Assembly (NCBI RefSeq): GCF_013377495.2
Contig: NC_066396.1
Coordinates: forward strand, 52,557,149 to 52,621,148
DNA: 64,000 nucleotides
Direction: 5' to 3'
Source: Cygnus atratus
Taxonomy: Eukaryota > Chordata > Aves > Anseriformes > Anatidae
The position numbers were made by a program, and so were the translations under genes. Below the pieces are notes generated by a model that was not told the DNA's origin, did not search any database, and saw only the letters and a list, made by a program, of their open reading frames with translations. Of this stretch, positions 36,871-48,900 are shown one piece after another. Every line of letters begins with the position of its first letter. Positions within the stretch are counted from its first letter, which is position 1.

Positions 36871-36943
36871 ATGGGGAGGAAGGCGCTGCTGGCCGCGCTC
36901 TGCCTCTGCCTGCCATGGGCCGCCGCTGTCGGCGATGACCCCG
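36871..36943 (+). CDS. LPL: LPL exon 1 coding part, signal peptide
   Basis: The ATG is in good context (G at -3, G at +4) and opens MGRKALLAALCLCLPW, a typical signal peptide with cleavage likely after residue 19-21. The exon ends after the first base of codon 25 at a consensus donor (GTAAGT). The chicken protein, as I remember it, begins six codons earlier with a second Met. Here that position (36853-36855) is ACG, so I chose 36871. Confidence 0.93.
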
Positions 36944-39900
36944 GTAAGTCCCGACCGGTCCCGACATGGGGAGGGGGCTCTGGGCGGGGCACGGGGCGGG
37001 AGAGCCTTGGACCGAGCCCGGAGCGTGGACGGGGCGGGCTGGGAGAGCCGCGGGGCATGCCCGGTGAGATGGGGAGCGGGCTGCGGGGGGCACTGCTGCT
37101 GCACGGGGGGAAATGGGGGCTGGAGAGGGCTGCTGGAGGACCTGCGTCCTGCTGGGACAGATCCGGGCACGGTTCCTTTGCTCGGAGCTCAGGCAGGGTC
37201 TCAGCTCAGGGATGGTATGACCTGCGGAGGCTTGGGATGTGCTTGGGTTTTTTTCCCCCCAGGAGCGAGGTGTCTCCTAAGAATCCCTTTCTGGAGGCAG
37301 GATGGCACAGCCGTAGCATCATGGTAGGGTCCTCAGCTCCGTGCAGGACCAGGACCCTCTGTTCTGAGGGCATTCACCTGTCCAGTGGGAGTCCCGCATC
37401 CCAGCTGGATGCAGTTCTTGGTCCGTTTCGTCTAAGGCAAGGCGGAATTTCATCACTGTCATAATAATGCGTTTGGGCTGCAGTTAATGTAACGGAATCT
37501 GTTAGGAAAAATGTTAACAGAGGAGTGTACCCCCACAGTGTCTATATATACACATACAATTGTACTTACACCACACCTATTGTACTTACATTTGTGTGTG
37601 GGCACTCTCCAGGGTAGGGAAAGTAGGACACGTGTGTGTGTTGACTACTCGATGTTCCCTAGTGCTCATGTTTAAGCCACAACATGATCACAGCTTTGAC
37701 AAGCGAAGAGATTGGTTTTAATAGACCGCTACTCTTCAAACTTTTTAGTGGTGCCCTGTCATGGCATCACTTTTCAGACATTGTGTGAGAGTTTAGCGTA
37801 TCCTTTAAAAGTCTATATCCTTAGAAGAAAATTTCGATGAATCTCCTACAGTTGCTAGGTGAAGCTAAAATGTATAATGCTCCTTTTTTTTTTCTTCCAC
37901 TGCAGATGCCTTTGTTATTTCCTTTGTGTGTAAGGAAGCTGGAGGGAAGTATTCGAAACTAAGAGCATGGGGTGCTAGAGCATAGCCAGAGGAATGTATT
38001 CTCATTTTGAATCCAATCTTGTGCCATCAGAGGCAATCAAAAGCAGTTTCCATCACAGTACCCAAATTTCATACAGTAAAATAACTATCTTCCCAGAGAA
38101 AGCTTTCATCCCTCTAGGAATTGATTTGCCTTAGGCATAGTGATTGCATTATTTCTCCATAGGAACAGGTTATATGTAAACAGGTTGTGTGATCATCCTA
38201 AAATTATCCAAGTCTTGAGCCTTGCACTATTTCTTCCACACCACAGTAAAAAGATGTTTTGGAGCCATGGAAAATACATGATCCATCCCTACAGGAATCC
38301 AGAGTATTTAATAAACAACATAGAAAAAGATATTGTAGGTGGAGATAACATTGGTGTTCCAGGAAAAGATAATACACTACTAGGAATGCATGCTGATCTC
38401 TATTTTTACCAGTGTAAATCCAGAGTCAGGGGTTACACCAGATTTACACCTCTGTGTGATGTGACCTGCTGGTGTTTGCTGTGGCTGTGTTTGGACAGAC
38501 CTGCCAGGGCAGCTGTGGTATGGCCTTTCCAGAAACAATGCCTTTCTGGGGAGGAGGCTCCTGGGCATCACAAGTGTGCTGTAGAATAGCATGGGCACTG
38601 GCACTCCTAAGAAAGTCTGCTGGAACCTCTTCTGTGCAGGAAGCACTTGCATGGTGTGGCTTTCTCATGCACCCTTTCCTCTGTATTACTGTAGTGTTTG
38701 GCGGTGATTGCATTTTATTGTCTTGGGCTAATTGCAGATATTGCAGAGGGACTAATGGATGGCAAGATCTCTGCTGCTGGATTGAGTTACAGGCCTGCCA
38801 GCTGCAGCTGAATAAGCACCTCTTTGACAGGGAGCGCCTCGGAGAGGGGTGAGCACCCATGTGCACAGCGTGGGAGCCTCAGTGTGCCCTCACCTCGCCA
38901 GCTGCAGGGCTTGAGCAGGCCAGGGCCATGCTCAGTATCTGCTCTCTGGCCAAGCTGGGCTTCAGAGGTGTTGCTCTTTCCATTGAGAAGCGAGGGAGGA
39001 CTTAAGCTCAGGGCTCTGCCATGGGGAAACTCACAGAATGGGAGATGGAATTTCTTTCACAGCAAAGTTAAACAGTAACCTGACTTACGGGGTAGGCTTT
39101 GTCGGATTGCAACATGCAGTAGTCTGCTTTCAGTTTATAGTGTAGCTACAATTAAACAATCGTACTTGGTGATGTAGCACAGCTGACCATCAGTGTGCTT
39201 CAGAGCGCTTTTAGGGACTCAGTGTGACTGATGGATGCCTTATCCCGGTGCTGGTTATCAGGTGGAGGATGAGTTCCAGTTAACTCCAGCAGGTTGTGTA
39301 AATGTTTGATGTGTGCAGATGTTTGCCTCTGTATGTGTGCGTGGACTTAAGTTTACTCAGGCTAGCAGTACGACTTCTAGTGATCTTTGCACCCAGCTAG
39401 TAGTATTCCCACTTCTGTGTACATAACACCAGGAAATTGTTGTTTACCAAAGATTCCTGTTTAAACTGTAGTTCAGATGCACTGATTCTTGCATGTGTAT
39501 TGTTACTATATTTTGCATCCTGCATCCGATGCTGGCAGTTTATTTTATGATTCACATTCCAGGTGCTGATATATCTTCAAACTCACATTTTCCACCCATC
39601 TGACCATTGGTACTTTCCTTCGTCCAAAACAGTTGATGGGTTGCTGTAGGCTTCTCATGAAGCAAATTTGAGGATGACTTCTCTTGATTAGTGTGTAACC
39701 ATGCATTTATATTGAGTCAGAATACTTAAAGTCAGTGTGATGCTTTCAAAATTGTTAGCAGTAATGGACTGAATGGAATTTCACAAATTGCAAGTCAAAG
39801 TCAGCGTAACGAGGTTTAAACAGGAAAATGAAATTACTGACTTTTCCTAGTTACTAGATATTTTTCTGCACCTTGTCCAAGTTCTAGGATATTCTCTCTA

Positions 39901-42900
39901 CTGTGATTGTACACGGCAGCTTTTTTAGAAGATGAAAACTGAGACTATGTTAGTGAAAGTTTCAGAAAGGCGGCAGAAATTTTGTGGAGCATGATGAAAT
40001 GGAGTTTGGCAGTGCAGCCTGTAGGCTGTGAGAAGAGACAGCTCCAGTCTAAAATTGTTGGCTTAATTCTGCTCCCTTTTCCAGTTCTCTAAATAGGTAA
40101 ATATCCCCTTCCAGGCACTGCTGTGTGCTTACAGTTTAACGAGGTGACCTATGCAGCTTTATTTTGTAATGGGGACTTATATTTGCCATGGTGCACCTGG
40201 AAGTTCTTGCAACACAGAGAACGTGCCTTTATACCTCTGCTTTCCTAAGCCCGGGAAAGTGATTTTTAGCAAAAGCATGGATTTGTTTTGTCTACAAATT
40301 TAAACCTTCAGGCCTGTTTCTCTTCAAGGCCTTGTTTAGAAATAGAATTGCAGTCTTATCCCAAAAACTACTTCAATGTCTCAGGGTGCACATAAACTTC
40401 TTTATCTGATTTCTATCCATCTACGTTATGTAAAGCTTATGGCAACTTCAGTTAAATTCCTATCCACCTTCCAGAAACATGCTGAAGGATCCCCATTTCT
40501 GGGTTTGCTCTGGTTTGACTAACCAGAGTTGAAACACATCATTAGCTAGCTGGTAGTGTGTGTGCATTGACCTTCTTTGCATTTCTCTGGCATCGTGTCA
40601 GGCTATAGGAATGAAACCCACTGTCACAATGTCTGACCAGCTCAGATTGGACATGATTCAAGGAGACTTCTCACTTTACATCTATGAGGAAAAGGTCTGT
40701 GACAAAAGTCTATGTATGACAAGGTTTAGTTCTCAGTCACTTTTTTTTTTTTTTTAAATGAGACCAAGATACTTTGACTTACAAAAGTCAAAGTGGCAAA
40801 TACTTGCTTTCTGAAGCAACCTGCTCGGTAGCTGCAGTTCTAAATCATGGTATGTATTGAGGTCAGTATGTGAAATGAGTATGTATATATACTGTTATAT
40901 ACCCCTGCATTTTTTCCTGAAATTTAATATGCAGAAGGTGGGAGAGTAGGTGGTGCTGCAACATGTGCGGAGCACAACACGAGGTACAAATTGATCTTGT
41001 GCTGTGACCCAGACAGAATTTGCAAAGCCAAACTCAGGCAGCTCTTGAGGATAGCTTCTGATTAGCATGTCATTAAGCAGTCAGCAACAAATGCCACCAC
41101 ACACATTTCCCTCACGCAGAGGGTGTCTTGCTCCTAGGAAATGAACATGTGTGGACATTAGACACCAAGATGCTTTTTTTTTTTTTGAGCATGAAGGATG
41201 CTAATGATAATTTCTGACTCTCTAATTCCTCACACAACATAGCTTAATGAGCAGAGTGGCCTTCTGCTATTTCCCTAACCCATGGGCTTTGCAGCCGGTG
41301 CTTTCCAGGGGGTGACATAGCCCTTATACCCTAAATACCACCCAAAGATTTTGAGGCTGAAACACTAATATTTGTCAAGCTTTTTCTACCTCTCCAGTGG
41401 CAGATGCCCCTGTACTCTAAATTCTCCTCATGAGTGAGTTACATGTGGGACTGCAAATTTGGTTTCTGAAAAGCTTATTTCCAAAAGTGTCACAGTAAGT
41501 GCGAATTCTAGCATGTGTTTGCAATTGAGAACACACCAGAAGGCAGGATTTCAATTTAATTTAGATTTTGGTTGATTATCAGATAGGTTTGATTCAGAAG
41601 GGAAATGATTTCTAAATATGAAAGGAAGCACTATTAACTAGTGAGCAGGTGGACTATTCTTGTTCGCCTTCCTGTGTGGAACAAGAATACACATAATTGA
41701 AAGTCCTTGCATTGTGTGCCTTAGACTTGAAAACTGTTCTTGGTTCTTTCTAAGTTTTACTGATTCACTGCTGAGTGAGAAGTTATAGCTGATATTTAAC
41801 CAATCAGACTTTGGGTATCTTCTTTTTCTGGCTAAAAAATAAAAAGAATAAGATTAAAGATTTGTTTCAGAGAGGGGTTATGCACTCCCTTGGTTGTGAG
41901 AAAATTAAGTTTTGAATGTGCAAAAAATACTAGAGGGGGGCAACTTCTGACAAAACTTGCATGTGGTTAGTTTGGTAGATTTTGTTCATTTTCAGCAGGT
42001 AAAGTTTTATATTCAGTGTTATGTGAATCTTTCTGCTTGTTTGGGGAAGGATGTACAAGAAAAACACCTGTTCTTGATGGGAAAGGGGGCAGGAAGGGGG
42101 CTTGCAGAGTAATTAGCCTGGATTATCTGGCCAGGCAAGTGCAACCAAGGTCAAATACAGCCAAGGATGCGGCTTGAATGGGGAGACCAGAAAAATAAAT
42201 TTTAGAAACGGTGAATGATTCTTGCCTCTGTATAATGCAGCACAACTTTGTGGAAACATATATATGTATGCCAGGTATAGAAGACTTATGCAATGGGCAA
42301 AAGAAGGGTGCTGGAAAACTGTTGTGCCTAGCATGAGGACCTGACTGCAGCCCTGTGCATTCCCTGTGGTGGCTTGGAGCCATTCATTAACGTGTGTGTA
42401 GGAGTCTGTGAAAGCTTGGTGCTCACGATGCCAGGAAACACAGCACTGAGCAGGATGGAGTTGGCCTGAGTTCAGCTGCACTTGGAAAACAGGCAGTCAA
42501 TATTTGCTAAAAGCAAGTTGACAAAATACGACCTGGTTTCAGGAAAGCATTGGCGTTTAGGTCCATGGTTAATTACAGGATCTTTTGGATATAGAGGTGT
42601 TTACGTGTTGGATCAGACCTAGGAGGATGAGGCATTTAAGCTTCCTCCTAGACAAAGGAAGAAGTGGACATGAAGATTAAAGTAGCTTCTCTGCCTTGAC
42701 AGGAACAAAAGGGAAACTTATGTTTTGAATCTAGAAGCTGGAGGGAGTTCTGAGATGTGATCCTTCCAGGCCATCACATACTTTCTGACTACCAGTACAC
42801 AATTTATCTATTTATTTTTCTTCCTTCAAATAGCTTCAAAATAACTTCAGGCAGAGGAAGATTTTTTTTTTTTTTTTCTCAAATGTTGTTTATTAGATGA

Positions 42901-45900
42901 TGTGGAAAAAAATACTGTCTTCAAAATGCAGGCTGCTGCTTTGCTGGCTTGGTTTCCTTAGTGGGTATCTGATATTCTCACCTACTGTTTTTCTCTGCTG
43001 GTTAAAAGTAAAATACCCACATTCTTATAAAACTTGGACTTAATGGCTCATATTTTTAATGGGCTGTGGTTACTGTATTCTAAGAAGAGCCTTGATAAAC
43101 AAGTAAGGTGTTTGTGATGAAGTGGAAGATGCACCTCTAAAATATATAGTATTATGATAGGAATTTGCTGCTTTCCTCATGCTCCATAACTCCTAAAAGT
43201 GGCTCACACCTGCCTGACAGCTGGTCAGATTCTCACTGTTTTAGCAGTATCATGGAGGGGGAGCAGTTTTCATGAACCTTTGGTTTCCCTCCCACATGCT
43301 CACTGGGGGAAATTAAAAGTGTTCTCCATTTCTTGACTGTTCTTGACCTCTCTCCAACATCATAACCGGTGACTTCTGAACTGTTTGCCCTAATACTTCT
43401 AAAAGGCAGCTCTGTTTTCTGTGATCTTGTATAGCAGAAGCTGAGACGAATTTTGAGGGAATCGAGAGCAAGTTTTCCTTACGGACGCCTGCAGAGCCCG
43501 ATGAGGATGTCTGCTACCTGGTTCCTGGGCAGGTGGACAGCCTGGCACAGTGCAATTTCAACCACACCAGTAAAACCTTTGTGGTCATCCATGGATGGAC
43601 GGTAAGATGAGAAGGGTGGCATGTCCCCTTTGGTTGCACTCCTGATGGGTAGTGCTAGATGCTTCAGCTCAGGGATCTATGTGCCACAGATGATATTAAG
43701 ATCTTTGATCTTTTTGTTTGTTTGTTTTTAAACCACAACAAAACACAGGTGACAGGCATGTATGAAAGTTGGGTCCCAAAGCTGGTGGATGCTCTGTACA
43801 AGAGGGAACCTGATTCAAACGTCATCGTGGTGGACTGGCTAGTTCGAGCTCAGCAGCACTACCCAGTGTCTGCTGCGTACACTAAGCTGGTGGGAAAGGA
43901 TGTCGCTACGTTTATTGACTGGATGGAGGTAAGTCACATATCTCACATATTTAATCTCCTGTGTCCACAGAGTATTTCTGAAGGCTCTGTGAAAGATAGA
44001 TATGAAAGACAAGTTCCTATATATTATATAGCAGCCGCACTTTGGCAAATGGTTGGAAGTCTGCCTTGCCTTTGGAATTTATTTAGGGGATCCAGAAACT
44101 GGGGCAGAAGATGGCTGAAAATCTATGGTACACAGTAATATGTTCTGTCCCTAATTCTTTATTTCCCTCTATTTTGGTTTTTGCATTAAGCAAAAAACTC
44201 AAGTTAACTCAAGCAAGCTTGTATGGAGCAAGGTTATACTGATTATATTTAGTGTTTTTTTATTTGTTTTTTGTTGTTACTCATGGCTCAAACAGGAATT
44301 CTGCTTTTTATAAAATAACTTTCCCTGTGTCATCTGATGTCGTCCCACTTAATGTCAGATTTTAAATGAAGCTCTCTTCTCCAGGAGCAATTCAACTACC
44401 CTCTCAACAATGTCCACTTGCTGGGGTACAGTCTGGGTGCTCACGCTGCTGGGATTGCTGGGAGCCTGACCAAGAAGAAGGTGAACAGAATTACTGGTAA
44501 GGAAACCTGCAGTTGTAGAGAGTGGAGAGTCCTGTCTCCTCCATACTGAAATATTACTTTCCTCTGGAGAATCACCAGAATAATTGTTGCTTGTTGGCTG
44601 TATTTAGGCTGTGTTCATTCTACATTAAATCAGTGGTTCTAGTATTTATATAGTAGAACTGGAAAAGGTTCAGAAAAGATCGGTCAAGGTGGTGAGTGAG
44701 AAGCCTCAGTATTTTTCTGCACAAGAGATGAGTAAATAGGCAGGGATTTATCAGCCATGAAGAGATGGGTTTGGGGGAATGGGATTGTAAATAGCCAAAT
44801 CTATGGCCTGGGGAAGGTCTCTGTCTCTTGCAGCACAACAGCTGCAGGGAGTTGTCTCCATCTGGGTGGACATCCCTTGCAGCTGCTGGGAGCATTTCCA
44901 AGAGGAGTGGAAGGTGGATCCTCCTGTCATGGGTGTAGTACATGCAGAGAGAGCTCTTTGCCGTGGGATGCTTTGGATGCAAGAAGTCTGTACAGGTTCA
45001 AGGGGAGATTGGACAAGTAATCTGAAGAAATCCACTGTGGGTTACTAAAATTTAAATCATAACAGGCTCAAGTAATTTTCTAGGCTGAAAGTAATACTTG
45101 GACAGTTATGGGAAGAGGAAAGAAATACACATTTGTTTGCCCTGCTCCTATGCATACTTAAATGTCTGCTTAGGGTGATATTTTTTGGGAGGTTGAATAT
45201 TGTGCTGGATGAGGTGGTGCACTGTAGCACGGCCATTTGGTCTGGTTTACAGCCCAGCACCTGGAGAGCTGAGCTCTGCTTTGCCCAAGCACTGATCTCA
45301 GTGACAAAGGAAATGCCAACATCAGCAAACAAGGCTAAGAAAATCAGTCATCTGTGGCATCTTTGGTGCTGAGAGAGCCTGGGAGCCTCATTCAACCTGC
45401 AGCCTGGCTCCCTTCCTCCTGGAGCTGTTTGTGCATGCCTTATGAACAGGAGTTCCTGCTCACTGGCAGAATGGTTCTGACTGTTTGTGGTGTCAATGTT
45501 GCTTCAGCTTGACAGTTTACTGTAATAACCCCTCTCCCCTTAGGCATGCAGACTGCAATGCTCTTATTTATGTTTTCCACTTGTTTCCCTAGTAAAGAGT
45601 TAGCAGCAAGACATTTTTCACACTTCAAACACTTCAAATAGAAATTTTACAATTCTTCTGTTCCTTGACAAGAGGGGAAACATTGAGAAAATATTTACAA
45701 CTTGTTTCTCCCATCCACTGGAAACGCTACAGCTGTGGGGAAGTTATCTGTGCTTCTTTACATACATTTACATACACCTTATTTGTCAGATAGTGTCAGC
45801 ATGTCAAAGTAGTGTATTTGATTCTCCTGCATACATGAATGTTACTTAAATGATCCCACTTTAATGTCTGTAGTGATGCCATATGCAATACTCCAGCCCA

Positions 45901-48900
45901 GTGTGGCACCAGAGCTTGGCATTTGCATCGCTGTCAGTGTTTCAGCAGACAACCATCTCAGTTATTCTTTGTGGTTTGCACCATAAAGGGCTGGATCCTG
46001 CTGGTCCCACCTTTGAGTACGCTGATGCCCTCACGCGCCTCTCCCCGGATGACGCTGACTTCGTGGATGTCCTACACACCTACACCCGCGGCTCTCCGGA
46101 TCGCAGCATTGGCATTCAGAAGCCCGTAGGACACATCGATATTTACCCTAACGGGGGAGGCTTCCAGCCGGGCTGCAACTTGGGAGAAGCTCTACGCCTG
46201 ATTGCTGAAAAAGGTTTTGCAGGTGAGGGTGCTCTGAAAACAAAGTGTCATATCCAAAGGAAGATCATCATCCAAAGCAGAGATCTGGATACAGGAATTT
46301 GTCCTTCTGGTTCTTTTAATATTGTCCCTTAAAAACCCAGCTATGGCTTAGTGGATTTTACATCATTTTGTATGTGTGTATGCATATTTCATTGTATTTT
46401 TCTTTAAAGATGTGGATCAGCTGGTGAAATGCTCTCACGAACGATCCATCCACCTCTTCATCGACTCCCTCCTCTATGAAGAAAAGCCCAGCATGGCCTA
46501 CCGCTGCAACACGAAGGAGGCCTTTGAGAAGGGGCTCTGCCTCAGCTGCCGCAAGAACCGCTGCAACAACTTGGGTTACAAGGTCAACAGAGTGAGAACA
46601 AAGAGAAACACCAAAATGTACCTGAAGACCCGTGCTCAGATGCCCTACAAAGGTAGGTTTTGCGGGCTTACTGGTGAGCAAGGATGGTAGTTTTGCTCAG
46701 CTGTGCATCGGGGTGGGCTCATGCTGCAGATGACAATATTGCTGTTTTGGTGTCTACAGTGAGCCTGTAGGCAAGGCTGCATGCATTTGGGTTGCCCACA
46801 GGCTGAAGTGCAGGGTCAGAGCATCAATGCCGTTTTATTAAAGGGGTGGTGAGTAGAATACAAAAAAGAGGGTGTTTTGAAATAAACTCCTAAGGGACAA
46901 AATGCAAAGAGGATTTATTCTGCAGCCCAGACAATGACTCCACTTGGAACAACTGAATCTTCAGATTTTTTTAGGTGTTTTTTTTTTTTTTTTTTTTCAA
47001 ATAGTTAAATTTTTCCTACTGCTGGGAAAATAATCAGCAGAGCTCAGCCTGATGAGTAACTTGCTTAAAGTTGTGCAGCCATCAGATTTGTGCTTTTCAT
47101 ACTGCTTTTGCCAGAGGAGCACCGCACCCCATGTTAAAATCTCACAGCAGTTCTTGATTTCCACTGCCACAGCGGTAGGTCTGAAAAGGACAATGCCAGA
47201 AAGAACTGGATGGCTTTCAGCTAGGAAAATAACTGCAAAGTTGGATTTAAGTTTTTTTTTTCCTCCCTAGTTTTGACTGTGCCACATGATACATTGATTG
47301 CTGTGTGCATTGTGTGTTGGATTAGGAATCAGAGGACACGTTCCTGCAGTGTTAGAACAGATGCAAGAACAGTGTTTTGTTGGCATTTGGCACTTAATCT
47401 CTGGTGTCAGGGACTGAAATAAACAGTCCTCTATGAGGAAGGCACAATTCTTGTTTCATGTCAAGGGCTGCAAGTCTTGCACTCTTAAAACAGATTTGAA
47501 GGCAATACTACAGATTCTGTGGTTATTATGTTGTCAGAAAGGACTGAAAAGCTTTTTTTTTTTTTAAAGTTGTGATACCCTTGCATCCTAATTGTTACCT
47601 CCTCACAAAAATAGTTCCCTGGATACCCAGAGAGCTCATGCATTTAGTGATGCTCTTGTATTCCAACCTAGGATTTGTGGAGGGTTTTTATGAGCATTTG
47701 TCATCAGCAGTCTCTTTGGAGCTTGAGAAGTTTTTAATAATGGCCTTTTCTTTTGTGTTCTTCTAGTCTTCCATTACCAGGTCAAGATCCATTTCTTTGG
47801 AAAGGCAAATATGACCAAGACAAACCAGCCATTCCTGATCTCTCTGTATGGCACTTTAGATGAGAGTGAGAACATTGCTTTCACATTGTGAGTAGCTACA
47901 GAAAGAACTGAAATGCACTGTTGAGTCTAGCATAAATCTGTTAAAGAGCCAATCTGAAAAATTTGGGGTTCTAACTCCAGCTACAGAAATCTATATTACT
48001 TAGTCCCAGAATTAGTTCTTGTCCTTGATCAAGAGGATGCATCATTCATCCATTGCTAGAGCTAATGATCTAAGATCTATAGGAGACATTCTTTATATTA
48101 GATCTGAAACATAGAAATGGTCTGACCTATGGCCCCGTCTAAGAAGAATTTGTGTTGTGAATGTGTCATCATTCCTCCCCAAAAACCCTTTTTGCCATGT
48201 TCCAGCTGAACATGGCAAACCTGAATGTGACCTAGCGTAAACTGCTAGATTGGGCCGAAGGCCTCAGCATAGAAGCTGAGGGAGACATGTTTCCAAAGCT
48301 CTGGAAAGGAGCATAAATCTCTTCTTACACACCCTGAACATGGGCTGGAAGGGAATGAGGCTGGAAGGCACCAAGGTGTGTTTCCTACTCCAAGGAAACG
48401 CTGTACACAAACTATTCCTGGCTGGTGCTTGTCTAACAGCTCCCCGAGAGCCACCAGCAATGGAGAAGACACCTATCTGTCCCAGGCTTTTTACTAACTT
48501 GCTACAGAAGGCTTTTATTATTATTATTTATTTATTTTTCACTCTTTGTTCCATCCATCAGATCTATGGAGGGCAGTTTGCTTTCTCCCTCTTTGAAGTA
48601 CATAAAATCTTGACACAGTTTCCCCTTCTTTCTCTAGTTTTCTACCCTTTAGGTTAGAAAGCCCCTATCCCTCAAATCTTTCCAGAGTTCACTTAGGACT
48701 TCCGATCAGTCTTTTTGGCTCTTAAGACCTTCCCAACAGCTTATTTTTTTTTCTTTCCTGACTCCCTGCAGGCCTGAAGTCTCCTCAAACAAGACCTTCT
48801 CTTTCCTGATTTACACAGAAGTGGACATTGGTGACCTGCTTATGCTAAAGCTGCAGTGGGAAAAAGACAGCTTCTTCAGCTGGTCAGACTGGTGGACTCC

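Larger units (their letters stand above)
36330..37110. promoter_or_regulatory. LPL: CpG island over LPL promoter and exon 1
   Basis: Base composition changes abruptly to very GC- and CpG-rich DNA compared with both flanks. The island covers the proximal promoter, 5' UTR, first coding exon and the start of intron 1. It is interrupted only by a T-rich tract at 36721-36762. The boundaries are judged by eye. Confidence 0.8.

Noticed and set aside
36162..36938. 258-codon + strand frame over the LPL promoter
   Set aside because: It results from few stop codons in the CpG island. The translation is Gly/Arg/Pro-rich with the pentamer repeat, and it overlaps exon 1 in a different frame from LPL.
43659..44138. 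Frame extending LPL exon 3 into introns 2 and 3 as an alternative protein
   Set aside because: Both splice sites of exon 3 are strong and phases fit neighbouring exons. The intronic parts show no conservation with LPL.
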